From Cerrena zonata (taxonomy: Eukaryota; Basidiomycota; Agaricomycetes; Polyporales; Cerrenaceae), in the NCBI GenBank assembly GCA_038087015.1, contig JASBNA010000009.1, positions 310,001-374,000 of the forward strand: DNA of 64,000 bases, given 5' to 3'. The translations under genes and the position numbers were made by a program. A model generated the notes under the pieces. The model was not told where the DNA came from, made no database searches, and was given only the letters and a program-made list of their open reading frames with translations. How positions within the stretch are numbered: position 1 is the first letter of the stretch; each line of letters begins with the position of its first letter. Below, one piece after another: positions 35,948-49,202 of the stretch.

Positions 35948-38900
35948 ATGGCTGGAAATAATGAGCCTACCCCCCCTGAACCCACAGTGGCCTCTATACT
36001 TGGAATACAGGGTCCTCTGCGCTTTAGAACCCATGGTGCTACGCAAAAGGCGCATGTCGTTCTTCGCCAAGTAGATATCTCTGAGGAATCAGAAGAGAAC
36101 AGTGATGGAAAGCCTATGGTATACTTTAGCTTGTTTGCTCAGAAGAGGATAGAGGTCAAGCCGGGTAAAGAGATCCTTCTTGCTGTCGCTACTCCGGATG
36201 GTCGATTTATTGACACTCCGGTCATGTTTACGGGTGAGATGTTCAGAAAAGACTCTCAAATACCAGAGGAGCCTGTGAAAAAGGCTTCCCCGAAACCCCC
36301 AACACCTCCATCGACTCCCATTTCCTTACCCCCTCGTCTACGTAAAACATGGAACAAAGCCAACGAATCGCCACCTGCTCGTACGTGCAAAGCAGCTCAT
36401 ATTCAAAATTTGTCTTTAACTTCACTTCCTCATCCATCAGCTTCCACCAGTCAGCCTATCCGTACTTACGACTCAATTGGCGTGCAGTGCGATTTGACTT
36501 ATTCTTCACATTCAGTGCAGACTTCTACAGAGCCTGAAGCAGATCGAATGTCCTGTTCCGTACAGACGGAAGTGGGTGAGAAGCCTGTGTCAACAGTAGA
36601 CACTTCTCTATCTGCACCACAACCTATGCAGTTGGATGAATTCTCACAGGTGGAAAATGATGACCGTGCTGCATCGTCGACCCCAGGATCCCCTATGTCT
36701 GAACCATACTCGCCGACTCTATCAGTAAACTTGGGTATGAATTTCTCAGGTCGTGATAGGAGTCTTTCTCCTATGGAACTCGACTCACCTGGTAGTAGTC
36801 CAACCCTAGCTCCCACTGCGCTCCCAACTCAATCAGAAGAAGACAGGCCGAAGTCAATGTCGCTATCACCGCCATCCCTCTCCGTATCCACATCTCCTAC
36901 CTCAGTTCCCTCGAAGCTCGACCTGAATGTCACACCATTGCGTCTTTCCCCCGATTCATCCGAACCACCAGGTCTCGCCATTCCTACCTACGAACCATCA
37001 CATCCCGCCACTCCGAGTTCTCTGCTCACTGTACATGAGAAGACTATATCTCAGGCTCAGGCTGTAGATACAAGATCTTCTGATTACAGGGCTTTTGTAT
37101 CTCAGCCTCAGAGTCAGCCAGACACCGCGTCATATAAGCCGAGGCGCAAGCCGGTACACAATCCTTTTGTATCTGGTGGTCTTCTGACAGATTTTGTGAG
37201 TGGCTCAGCTGAAAAACCAGAGGATGACCGCGATGTCAAAGAGGTAAGCCTTAGCCTCATTTGCTGTCTGCCTGTGACTGATCTTCTTTCATAGAAATCC
37301 GATCCTGTGATCAACCTACAGAGACAGGACGCAGTGTCACCGTCCGCGAAGTCTCCTCTAATACAAGTATCTAACGCTCCTTCACCAAGCAGTAGTAAGG
37401 TAAAAGAGGAACAACCTAATGCCCATATACAGTCCCTTGTCAACTTTGTTCGTGGGTTGCAAGGTGTGCCTCCCACTGGTTTAGACACACCCTCACCGGA
37501 TACAAGTAAACTTTCTGCACCTGAGGGATCATGGAAACCTGCAGGATCTTGGGAACCACCTCGACCTCCGGTTTCTGTAAACACTGCGGTTACGCCTCCT
37601 TTCCCTTCTGCTGCTGCTGACTCATATGTCCCCGCGCCAGTGGCCAGTAGACCATATACTTCTGTCCCGACGAAGGTCATGCCGCCACCACCTCCTCGAG
37701 TGAATGAAATTACGAAGAAAGAAGATGACAAGCCTATGCCAATTCTGATGCCGCCTCGAATTTCTCATGGGTTCTTCCCTCCAGGTCCTCGTCAGAATCA
37801 AAATACCCAACCCAAGCGATCGTTATCTCCCCCTCCCGTTGAAGCAAAGCCACAGCCTTACATCCCTTCGCCGACATACACGAATCCACTGGGCATTCGG
37901 CCTTCAGGCGACGGACCTTTCCGTCCTCCTCCGCTTCGGACACGCCAACCATCTGAATCGAAACCGATTATTACCCCGCAGCCAATTGACAACAAGAAAC
38001 GTGTTGTTGTTGGTAATGGATGGCCTCATCATCGACAGAACGAAGGAAGCGTGGGGAAGACGAGCCCAAATACCAACTTCCAGCAGCGGGGTGATCGTAG
38101 TGCTTCGTGGAACGGAGGTGCTGCCTGGCCAGAGCCTTCGCGCTCACCGCCACCACCCCCACCTCGATCAGGTCCTGGTATTTGGCCAGAACCGTCTGGT
38201 CGCTTTGATCACGAGGAGGAGTACGATCCTAGGAACCCTATGCATGGATTCAACGGACCACCACCTGGCGGACGGGATGGATCATACCCTCCCGGTATGT
38301 TTCCTTTGCTACGGTATCCAACAAGTTTACTCATTATTTTGTTTCTAGCGTTCCTTCCACCTCAATATGGCACTCCTACACCATCACGTCAGCCGAGTCG
38401 TGCATCTTCCATTGACACACCAATTTCTGCGCCTCCTTCACTCCCTAACTTCCCTCCCCAACACCCGCCACAGCATGTACCACAACATCCACCTCACTCA
38501 TCGCATGCTTCTCATGTGCCCCCACCACATCTATCTCATCCTCCTCGTCCGGCGCAACATCAGGTTCATCATCCACCTCACCCACCCCCATCTCAGTACC
38601 CGCCTCCGCCGTTCAACTCATCATTCCCATCATTCCCGCCGCCACCTCAACACGCCAAACATCCTCAACACGCTCAGTACTCCCAACACTCTCAACCGCC
38701 GCCACACTCCCAACATCCATCCAACGGACAGCCCGTCACGCCCACTCACCCTCTACCACCCAAACCTCTGCCTTTCAAGAGTCCTCCTCCCGACGACCAA
38801 AGAATACCATGGTCACCGAAGCAGAATTTGAAACGAATGGCTTCACCGGAACCGGCTGCTCAATTAGAAGATAGCGATATGTTCAGATGGCCGATACTCA

Positions 38901-40269
38901 GGGCCGCGCATACGTCGAAAGTGAAGGGAGATGAAGAAATCGCTGTCAGTTCGATCGTGTTTAGTTCAGACGGGAGCTTGTTTGCTATCACTTGTAAGTA
39001 ACTATTCAACCTGGTGATGTCTGAGCATGCGGATTGACATTCTGATTAGGTCATGATCGAACGGTGAGGATATGGAATAATCGAACACGCATGGAGATCG
39101 CTCGGCTGGGTCACACGATGCCTGTTCTTGCTGCTGCGTGGATGGAACATGATTCGGGAGTGGTCACACTTGGCGATAATGGTATAGTCAGCAACTGGAC
39201 ACGGAGCGTACGTAGAAATTCCGTTTACGGTATGCTTCTACCAAAGCTGATCTTTCCACAGGTACAAAATAAATGGCAGTGGGCTAAGATTCTAGATGCG
39301 GGTGGACGGAACGCAACCGAGAAACCAACGTGTTTCGCATTTGGAGGCGACCGCATTGCAATAGCATTCCCTCAAGGGGGCGTGAAGGTTTGGTTGTTTA
39401 TCAAAGGTGTGTGGTTGTATGTGTCTGTGTGCGAGTTGTGCAGAGGTTAACTTGTGTCTCAGGAACATGGCTCCCTCAACGTTCCATATCGCAACACAAT
39501 GTGACGACGATCAAGTTCGTGGATGATGGAGATGCACTCATGGGCGCGACAGCCGAAGGTGTTCTGTAAGTACTTTTCTAGGTTTGAGATGAGCACTTCT
39601 GATCTCTTTTCAAATTCGAAAGATGGCACTGTGGAGTACCGAATGGCATTTTGAAGGTATCGGCGTTCCTGAAATCAAAAGTGTACGTACTTTTGGCTTA
39701 GTTTGGGTCAAGATTGTCGTTAATTCTCTTTATAGTTTGTCGATGGATGCCACGAGCAGGAATGCAATCATTGCACTCGCCGACAGGCAGAGTCAAATGC
39801 TGACCATCTCCTCAGACGACCATAAGGGGAGTGTTGAGCACACCTACGCCTTTAAGGAACCGGAACTACTCCAAGCCACTTACGAATTTGGCGCGGTACT
39901 CGCCAACAAGAACCAGTCTATTGTATTTGGTTCAGTCAAGGGATGTGTTGCAGTCTGGGACCGAAGCACCGCAGATGTCAGTTTTGGGATGTCACATGCT
40001 GAGGACGATCGGGTCATGGCGGTCTCGGTGAGCATGGGATTACAGCTGGATATGAACGCGGTATTAATCTTGCTCTTTTCTCCAGTGCTTCGAAGGCACC
40101 CATGCTTCGAATAGCCAAATCGTGACCGGAACGCGGAGCGGACGACTGACTTGGTTCGTCCAGCCTGGTGAAGGTATGTGTTCGAGGTTTTTGCATTCTA
40201 CCCAGTTGCTGACTTGTGCCTGTGTTTTGCCCTGACGATCTAGTGCGGAAGCGGATGAAGGTTTCGTAG
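35948..40269 (+). CDS. Large Pro/Ser/His-rich protein with C-terminal WD40 propeller
   Basis: N-terminus (about 90 aa, MAGNNEPTPPEPTVASILG...PMVYFSLFAQKRIEV) is compact and may be a small domain. About 800 residues of disordered sequence follow, with poly-proline runs (PPPPPPRSG) and a His/Pro-rich block around 38450-38730 (HPPQHVPQHPPHSSH). The C-terminus has WD40-like blades: VSSIVFSSDGSLFAITC, HDRTVRIWNNRTRMEIARLGHT, DNGIVSNW, VKVWLF, HNVTTIKFVDDGDALMGATAEG, KGCVAVWDRS and HASNSQIVTGTRSGRLTWF. Several short introns break the propeller; the last joins PGE to VRKRMKVS, stop at 40267-40269. It looks like a scaffold protein. Three SVQT/GVQC motifs near residues 175-210 may bind dynein light chain (inference). 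Confidence 0.8.
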
Positions 40270-40971
40270 TGCGCCTTTGGGTTTTGTTTTCCGTTTAAAT
40301 TATCCGCCTTTGCTATGAAAATCTGGCGCCCCTGTTGCATTTTAGGATTGTATAGTGTCGTATAGTATGAATATAATGACGGTTGTAATGATTGATAGAA
40401 AGCGCTGGCGACGGATAGAGCGAGATTGTATGGGGTATAGAAAAGAAATGTAGAGTTCAGGGCCGGGCGGCGATGTCGGGCAGTTGTTAGGCCTCCTCGA
40501 GGCAGTTGCAAGCCAAGGCAGTTCACTTGACCATCTCGAATTCCCCGCCCGCCGTCGTCAGCAGCGTGCTCAACAACGTTTGCACAGCGTGTGCGTCGTG
40601 CTCAGGTCTGTCCTCCCTCTTGTCCCGCAACTCTCATCACGTCCAACTCAGCCCCGACACCGCGCAGACATTTGACCGTAGGGCCACTTTCCTGTGCTTT
40701 AGAAGATCCTCAAGCTCATAGCAACCTTGGGTTATCGACCGTTTCAAAGTAAGTAATCTCACCATGTCCATTTGTCTTTCCCATATCAGATGTCCTTTCC
40801 ATGGGAGAGACCCATCATATCCTTCGTTACCACTGTCACCATGGACGCCAAACAGCGTTCCGCCTACTACCCTCGGCATTACATGACTATCCGTCCGTCC
40901 ATATAGGAGCTCACCCACTTGTTACTCTAGCCTCCTCGCAAGTTCAACTATACTAGACCGCTTGGAACACG
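40270..40971. other. Intergenic, WD40 3' end and CDC42 promoter
   Basis: Short frames on both strands lack recognisable motifs; interpreted as UTR and promoter sequence. Confidence 0.5.
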
Positions 40972-41814
<843 letters not shown>

Positions 41815-42660
41815 TGGAGTCTTGGAAAGGTTTTTTGCGTTCTCATGCGAGTCGACACGTTGCTTCACGACCCCAATTACCTTACAATCTCTCCCTCTGT
41901 CACTTTGACACCTTTCTTTATTCACGACCACGACTGTCAAATGGACCGTTTGGCAATACGATTTTTCCGATATATCCCGTTGTCTTTCCCTCTCCGTTTT
42001 CACCTGCCTCCTGCTTAGCCCAACACATTTAAGACACAATCAACTCCCGATCCCCTATCTGGTCACCACAACCCTCTTATTTCTCTGTTATTTCGTTCAT
42101 TTGCCGTTTTCGCCCTTCCCCTTGCGTCGTTACACTCAGGCAATAGAGCGGTATTTCTTCTAGGTATTTTCTTCATGTTCAATTTCTCTGTTAGTATTTC
42201 CTGTTTTTTCTTCCCTTTTCCATCCATCTTCGATATTCTGTAGTTCTTAGCCGGAATTGGGTATACGGGGTTTAATACCCTACGCGTTGGAAACTAAACA
42301 GAGGCGTGCTTGAGCCTTGAGTATCGTTTTGTCTCTATAAGATTCCGGCAAGGACTGCAGAATTGAATTTTAAAGGACTGAATAGAGTGCAAATTCGAAT
42401 CGGGTACCTTAGGAGCAAAACCGTAGAGTCGGGTGTTGGGACGTAGAAACACGTTACAGCATCTCGCAAGCATACTCCACAACGACGTCGTTATAATTGT
42501 CAGAAATATTGTACAGCGCGCAACGAACTATCAACTATGAATCCGATATCAACAAAGGGTCTGAGGCTGTTGCTGGCGATGAGTGTCTTTGTAAGATGAT
42601 ATACGAAGTAAGGGTTGCTGACCTAGGATTGTCCGCATAATACAGATCCAAGCAGCTCCT
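41815..42660. other. CDC42 3' region and intergenic spacer
   Basis: The first roughly 340 nt are T/C-rich 3' UTR-like sequence that reappears, with gaps, after the second CDC42 copy (52707-52957). No gene recognised in the rest. Confidence 0.6.
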
Positions 42661-43122
42661 CTATGTGGAGCCATTTATATCCCCTTCAAGCGTTTCTGCG
42701 GATGATGTATTATTAGCACATGCCGTTAGAGCGTCCTCTGACGATCAAAAGCCGAGGACAGTCGGTGAGAATACTAACTCAGCTGCAGCCTCCCGCTTGG
42801 CGTAGTAGTACCTGTAAGGTTATAATTGAGTACCGTGATATTTAAATGACGATTATGATCATAATTAGAGGTGAAATTGATGACGGGTCAGACAGATAGT
42901 GTTCAACGCGGAGGTGGGGGGCGTTTGAAATAGACGATGAGGTGCTACTTACTTGGATGGCTTGGGCTTGTAGTATTCTGAGTCACGCTTGACAGGCGTA
43001 GCACGGCGCATGTCGTATTGCTTCAATGCCTTCCTCTTGACGGGGACAGAATCGGCTGGAGCCGCGATGGACATGGCGGCGAAGAGGAGAGTGAAGAAAA
43101 CGACGAAGAGGTAAGAACGCAT
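42661..43122 (-). CDS. Small secreted protein with Kex2-type dibasic sites
   Basis: Start at 43120-43122 opens a clear signal peptide (MRSYLFVVFFTLLFAAMSIAAPA). It is followed by KR sites at VPVKR, TPVKR and YYYAKR, and a Tyr/Lys/Pro-rich segment DSEYYKPKPSKYYYA between two of them. Exon 1 (42953-43122) ends at a strong GTAAGT donor; exon 2 begins at 42811 after a 141-nt intron. Without further splicing the protein is 78 aa ending at 42745. A possible second intron (GTTAGT to CGCAG) gives the tail ETLEGDINGST ending at 42661. Kex2 processing would release short Tyr-rich peptides. No CAAX motif, so not a classical pheromone precursor. Function unknown. Confidence 0.65.
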
Positions 43123-44337
43123 TGTTGAATCTCAGGTACAAAGGTACAAAGGTACAAGAGGGATTTAGTGAAGATCGAAGAAAGAGGGCGTAAGAGGGCG
43201 AGGGGTGAACCGCACTGGACTGTTCCAATAGATTTTGGTCTCTTATAAATACCAGCAGGGCGTGATAGGGTCCAACTGAAGCGGTTAAAGAGATTCTAGG
43301 TTAGATTCCGAAGATGATTATCATTGCCTGTAGAGCATGAAATATGGCGACAGGGCTCCACAGGCTTGAGGTGTTAAGCCTTCTTTGTTTCGGGGGTATT
43401 TGTTCGGCATCGAACTTGAGATACGATATACCACCGCAGACGTCCGCAGGAAGTCCACACATGCGGTCAAGGGAACCCCGCTGGATGTCAAGGTTCTACC
43501 CAAACTAGGAGAAAACATATCTATGTGACAAGCGATGTCAGATCAAATTGTCATCATGGATACGAATCAACCCTATTTCTGTAACTTCGCGGATAGGTTT
43601 GAGTGACCTGAGGTCTAACTGAATCAGCCCGGAAACGCGCTTTGGCTCAAGTCGTCATAATGTCAATTCTGAACTTTGTAACGCTGCCTTCATGTGATAC
43701 GCGGATTCCATCGGATGCGCATTAGCAGCGAAAAGCAGCCCGTATGTGGTGCAAAAGTGTTCTGTATTCTTCTGTACTGTTCCATAACCTTCAGTACCCT
43801 GCTAGTCCCTGAGAAAAGAAGAAAAAGACGGGGAGGAATCCATCGGCATAGAGGTGGCAATTTTTGAGTTTGGAAACGCATCGAAGAGGCATGAACAGGT
43901 GCAGTCCTGGCTGGACTTCTCGAGGCTTCTTACTCCGTACAGGCGAGGTAAGGAACCGATTACAGATCGACAAGTCCGGGATAGAAGATTCATTGGAGGG
44001 TTTAATGTGGGCGAGATTAGATAGTTCAATCAATTAGAGCATGGAAATAGGGTCTTTGGCAGGAGTTACGGCTAGATGCCATATGTCTGCGTCAAAATAC
44101 CGTGATATTGGCGGTAGGACGAGGGAGATGACGCATCCACCGAGTGGATACACGGTGACATATAGCAGCTGCGCAAACACATTTATACAATGCCGTCGTG
44201 AAATAAGAGCAACCTAATGTCTAAAATTCAGCAAGCACTATGGACGTACTATACGCACCAGCTATTTCGGCAGACTCGGTAAGGTTCATCATATGGATGC
44301 GGATAAAGACCTAAATATAAAACTAAGCGGGTGAGTA
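43123..44337. other. Intergenic, 1.2 kb, no gene recognised
   Basis: Short minus-strand frames (for example 43321-43518 and 43791-44033) have no family motifs, no good starts and overlap each other. No repeats noticed. Confidence 0.5.
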
Positions 44338-44566
44338 TCATTCAGGGTTGCTCTCTCGTGTTTTGATGATTGTGACGATGCTGATGAGGGCGAGAATCAA
44401 GAGGGCAAGCAGAAAACCTTTGCGGTCGAGGTATGGCGGTCTATTGATTACATCATTTGTATTGGTGTGAATGGAGATAAACAGAGGCAAACAACTTGTC
44501 TACGGATAGTTGGCTCTGTAGCACTTGCCTCGGAGTCCGATCACGTTCCTTCTCTTCATAAAACAT
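44338..44566 (-). CDS. Tiny single-pass membrane protein, head-to-head with SF3B4
   Basis: Two exons (44496-44566 and 44338-44440) separated by a 55-nt intron (GTTGTT to AATAG) give 57 aa: a charged start MFYEEKERDRTPRQVLQSQL, then VDKPPYLDRKG, a hydrophobic helix FLLALLILALISIVTII and the tail KTRESNPE. Total exon length is a multiple of three. The start codon is only 8 bp from the divergent SF3B4 start at 44575, so the two 5' leaders must overlap or be extremely short. I do not recognise the family. Evidence is the clean splice and the strong helix; without homology this remains tentative. Confidence 0.45.
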
Positions 44567-44574
44567 TCTTGCAA

Positions 44575-45845
44575 ATGTCGCGGCCCCAAGATGACAGAAA
44601 CCAGGAGGCGACAGTGTATTTGGTATGTCCAATATGATATCTTTATCTCCCATATGCTGACTATTCAAAGGGAAACCTCGACGAGAGGTGTTCAGATGCA
44701 CTCATTTGGGAGCTCATGCTACAAGCGGGTCCAGTCGGTACGTACGACAGCACCTCATGATACTACTTCCATGCTCACTTGACTTGCCTTGCGATAGTCA
44801 ATGTTCATCTGCCGAAAGACCGGATCTCTATGGCTCATCAAGGGTATGGTTTCTGTGAATTCTTAACGGAGGAGGATGCAGAATACGCCTGTAAGATTAT
44901 GAACCAAATTAAACTTTGGGGGAAGCCCATAAGGGTTAACAAGGTCTGTCGCAGGTTCTTTTACATACCGTATTCCGTCCCGGCGCGTCTACAACTTACC
45001 TACCTATTCCCTTTCGCGTCTTGCCCTTCGTCTTACACGGCACTAACACACCGCTTTTCTAGGCATCATCGGACAAGAAACAATTAGACGTTGGAGCCAA
45101 CTTGTTCATTGGTAATTTGGACGAAAACGTTGACGAGCGGTTACTCTATGACACGTTCAGTGCGTTCGGTGTGATGGCTACTACAGCGAAGGTCCGTACA
45201 AAAACCACTGGCGAACGAACGTTCAAACGCCTTATTACCTGTAGTTGACTCATCCTTCTCCAATAGATTGCTCGCGACCCACAAAGCGGAGTCTCAAAAG
45301 GATATGGCTTTGTCTCTTACACTGACTTCGAGTCTTCGGACGCAGCCATCGATTCTATGAATGGACAATACCTGATGAACAAACCGATCACCGTCCAATA
45401 TGCTTTCAAAAAAGATGGAAAGGGAGAACGGCACGGTACTCCCGCAGAACGTCTTCTTGCTGCGCAAGCCCGCAAGAACAACGCTTTACCTGTCTCCGCT
45501 CGACCTCCACCGGCGCCGATGGCGTTTGGTACCCGACCGCCCATGCCTGGTTTCCAAGGTCCTTATCAAGGCCAATTTGCGGGTGCTCTCGCACAACCTC
45601 CGCCTCCACCTGGCTTTACACCTCAACAAACCATCGTCCCTCCTATGCAAATGGGTGGTATGCCTCCAGGGATGCAAATGGGTATGCCCCCACCGCCACC
45701 CAATATTCCGATGTACAATCCTGCTGCAGGATATCCCCCTCCACCTCCACCAGGATTTGCGGCCCCACCTGGTATGATGCCTCCTACTATGATGCCCCCA
45801 CCTCCGCCTGGGGTTCCGCAACCTTACATGTCGATGCAGCAGTAG
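44575..45845 (+). CDS. SF3B4: Splicing factor 3b subunit 4 (SF3b49/Hsh49)
   Basis: U2 snRNP component that helps anchor the branch-site complex. Five exons give two RNA-recognition motifs. RRM1: [19 protein letters not shown] (RNP2) with [20 protein letters not shown] (RNP1). RRM2: [20 protein letters not shown] with [20 protein letters not shown]. After the family signature [30 protein letters not shown] comes the usual Pro/Gly/Met-rich tail with repeated PPPPP and MQMGMPPP. Start at 44575 ([16 protein letters not shown]) matches the family. Intact. Confidence 0.95.
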
Positions 45846-46561
45846 GGATTAGTGCTACTCTTATTGTATTCTGCTTTTGTGGGTTCATTTGTAATAATTA
45901 TCGATATTTCGCAATTCCTCACTGAAGCTTAGAATAGCCTCCTTCCGACGTCATCGTTCTCCCAGTGTAACTTGATAAGCAAAAGTAATCTTACAGAAAC
46001 AGCATGAAAACAGAGATAAGATCTCGAGTGGGGCGGCTGTTTACACGCGAATCCTGTCGCTTGCAAATAGTAGATCTCATATTTTCCACCACGAAACGAT
46101 ACGACTTTCATTTCCCTGAATGTCCTAATTTCGCGCTGGGGCTGTTACAATACCCAAATTCAAATGTGAATTTCTAATACTGTACCATATGTACCACGAT
46201 CCAACAGACTTCTAAACAATGGTTTCTTACTCCCAAAGATTGTTGTGAGGCTTTGTGTCTACTACACTGAACCATGAAATGATCTACTCCGGTAGTATCA
46301 CGGATGTCTATGAATCGTCGTCACTTTGTAGCAAGTGCAAGTTGGATCTAGCCGACGGTGACGGTGACGTAAGTAAGTACTTCTCATTCAAGTTGACTTG
46401 AACCACGACGGTCTAGTACTTGGATATACTGTGCGGGGACATCCATCCAGCTGGTGAGTAAGCTACCGATATACCTGAGCGCGGCCTTATTACATAACAT
46501 TATTTATCATAAGTATTTCTGTGCATGACATTCAGGATTCCCGTATTGGACAAAACATATC
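45846..46561. other. Intergenic between SF3B4 and F-box A copy 3
   Basis: AT-rich, nothing recognised apart from likely 3' UTR and promoter sequence. Confidence 0.55.
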
Positions 46562-48372
46562 ATGAACACGATTTTATCTACGTATGTTATCATGGCACTA
46601 TCATCCATCCCAAACTAATATGGCAGGCATAGTAATGAGATTCAAGATGAGCAAGACACTGAACTTCGTTTCATTATGTCTACTATGCGCTCGTCAACAG
46701 ACAAAAACAAAGCGCAGCTAAACTACATGCTCGACGAACAGAGGAAATCGATCGAGGAACTTCAGGACTCAATCAAGGAACTTCAGGACTCAATCGCCAA
46801 ACACCACCGTACCATTGCCGCTATTCAGGCCCATCGCAACTCGCTCGTCCCGACAATCAATTCGATTCTGTTGACTGAAATACTCGCTGAGATATTCCTA
46901 CAACTAGTCACGGAAGCCGAACAGCAGCGACACTACCGTTATAGTTGGATAAAGGTTGCCCACGTCTGTCGATATTGGCGTGACGTGGTCCTCTCATATC
47001 CACGCCTCTTTTCCTATATACGATTCCCCACCCGTGACGACCGCCATCTCGAGGAATTCCTTCGCCTATCTACCACGACACCTCTCACTCTCTATGCTGA
47101 CGAAGAACCAGGAGATGCTTGGGTAGCTATCGCACCCCACTTACCCCGCACTCAATCTCTCACTATGACTGGTACCATTGGTCTTCCCGTTCCCTGGCCA
47201 TATTGCCCACAAATGACATCTTTATTTTGGGAAACTGATGAAAGTGAATTTAATAAACCAGATGGTCATGTTGTGCGCCAGGTTCTCACATGCATGCCTA
47301 ACCTTCGTGGCTTGCAGAGCGAAACTCATCTCCTAGGTGTTTTGTGGTTCAAAATGCCGCTTGCATCGACTCTCACGTCGCTTTGTATTATTCACAACGG
47401 TCGGGGTGGAAATCCCGGCTCCCTAGAAGAGCTTGGAGCTGCACTCTCAATACTGACGTCTTTGAACACATTCAGTCTCGAATGTGTAAGAGAAGGGTTT
47501 TACCAACTATCGAGATCCTCACATGTTTCCTGTCCTCAACTTCCACACTTACAGATGCTTCGACTCCACGGCACTGGCGTAGGGCTGGCTAATATGTTGA
47601 AGCTACCCTTCCACTCGACGGCTGTTGAGGTTAAATTGCATTCGGAACACGAGGCTCACCCGACGTCCATATTTCCCCTTTTGACAACTGTCCTCCGAAG
47701 TGGGCCACAGACCATGCTCAATCGACAAATTCGCACCTACTACATCAATATTCGACACGTGAAACGCGACTCCGTGCTGTATGGAACGATTCGAGGATGG
47801 GAGGGTGAGGACGTGGATGTGCATGCAGATCCTCCAATTCTTGCTCTCTTTTTTAGTCAAAACTCGCCCACACACTTCTTTGACATGTATGACGGATTAA
47901 CAAGTGGCTTTCGTCCAATGATCTCAGAAACCCGAGTGCTCGTTGTTGATGAACAAACGGATGATTACAGTTTTCGGGAGTAGGTTATTCTCCATGATTA
48001 CATGAAGTAATATTTACGCGATATAGTTCAAGGATAATAGCTCAGACGGAACTCGAAACAACTCGATGCTTTGGGCTTGCTGAAATATTCGATTCCACCG
48101 GTGAAGATGATGTCATATCGTTACCACATCTCCGGGAACTGAGAATCAGGTTCATGAACAATACCGTAGTATTTGGTGACCTTTCTTTGAAGGCTCTCAT
48201 AAGACCCTTATCAAATCGTTTGGAAAGAGGCCACAAGTTGGAAACTCTGATAATCGTTGACATGGGGCCTCGATTCGAGGTGTATCACACATTTGGGCAG
48301 GAAATTGTGAAGAGTTTATCTGCAGTTGTGGGGCGAGTGGAAGTACGACGCGAAGTCCGTAGATGGAATTGA
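46562..48372 (+). CDS. F-box-like protein, family A copy 3, intact
   Basis: Predicted 572 aa from exons 46562-46581, 46627-47979 and 48027-48372, the same structure as the copy at 15804-17608. The 20-nt first exon encodes MNTILS and joins to HSNEIQDEQDTEL. A repeated coil (ELQDSIKELQDSIAKHH) is slightly longer than in copy 2. The F-box-like core reads LLTEILAEIFLQL and HVCRYWRDVVL; the usual LPPE is LLTE here. The leucine-rich body (MPNLRGLQSETHLLG, LEELGAALSILTSL) and last exon (LPHLRELRIRF, LSAVVGRVEVRR) are conserved. Probable SCF adaptor; substrate unknown. Confidence 0.85.
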
Positions 48373-48857
48373 CCACTCCATTTACGGACTTCGATTGTGA
48401 TATGGAGGTGAAATATATAATAGTATATCGAAAGCAGAATCGTTGGGAAATGAAGTTTCAATAGCTCGGCTTCCTTCGTTACGTTGTTGAGCAATGTGAT
48501 TGATGGTTTAAGATGGTCATACTATTGTTGAAGAATTATCAACACATGTTTCACGCAGGTACATCAGCCCCGACGATATATGAGAACAATATCTCGCTTT
48601 GAGATATACAACGACACCACAAGGATGTACTCTTAGAAGAGTCACAATAAATATAACACTGCGACAAGTCTGAAAGCCTCACATACTTATCTTACGACAC
48701 TAGTGTTGTATTCGGTTCATAGAGGATTTGCTTGATAATAAAGGACGTAACGGCATACATAAAATTGTAACGCACGACGTTGTTATTGATCCGTCCACAA
48801 ACAGCCCCAAGCAACCACACCTTGTCCACGTCATCTGATGAAGAGCAACATGTCAAA
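48373..48857. other. Spacer between convergent F-box A and SNGY genes
   Basis: No gene recognised; likely two 3' UTRs. Confidence 0.55.
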
Positions 48858-49202
48858 CTATTTGCTTGAGTTGTTGGATTTAGTGGTTTGACCACCTGGT
48901 GAGGTATATTGAGAGTAACCGGTACCGCTGTTGTAATAGGTAGACCCGTTTGTGTTCTGGTAGTAGTAGCTTCCATTGCTGACAAGAGACTTGAGATATT
49001 ATGTTACCATAGTTAACGAGACACATACCTATTGGAATAGTGATAACCTGAGTTTCCAGAATTGTTATCGGTACGGCTACAGTAGTGGTTTCCCTGGAAG
49101 ACGCGTATACATGAGACATGGATAGGGGCTAATGAGGTGAATTCGCCAACAAACCTGACTGTTGGTTCCACTGTTGGTGACTGTGTAGGACTTGCCAGAC
49201 AT
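48858..49202 (-). CDS. Small Ser/Asn/Gly/Tyr-rich protein (SNGY family), intact copy
   Basis: Three exons give 77 aa: MSGKSYTVTNSGTNSQ, GNHYCSRTDNNSGNSGYHYSN, then SNGSYYYQNTNGSTYYNSG and TGYSQYTSPGGQTTKSNNSSK. Composition is dominated by Ser, Asn, Gly, Tyr and Thr, with one Cys and no signal peptide or helix. Such sequence is expected to be disordered and possibly self-associating. The 12343 gene is a paralogue with identical intron positions and phases, which confirms the model. Two tandem ACGCGT motifs lie about 112 nt upstream. Function unknown. Confidence 0.75.

Noticed and set aside
37114..37731. 205-aa minus-strand open frame within the WD40-protein gene
   Set aside because: It is antisense to a low-complexity Pro/Ser-rich exon, where lack of stops on the other strand is expected; its Gly/Thr-rich sequence has no motif.
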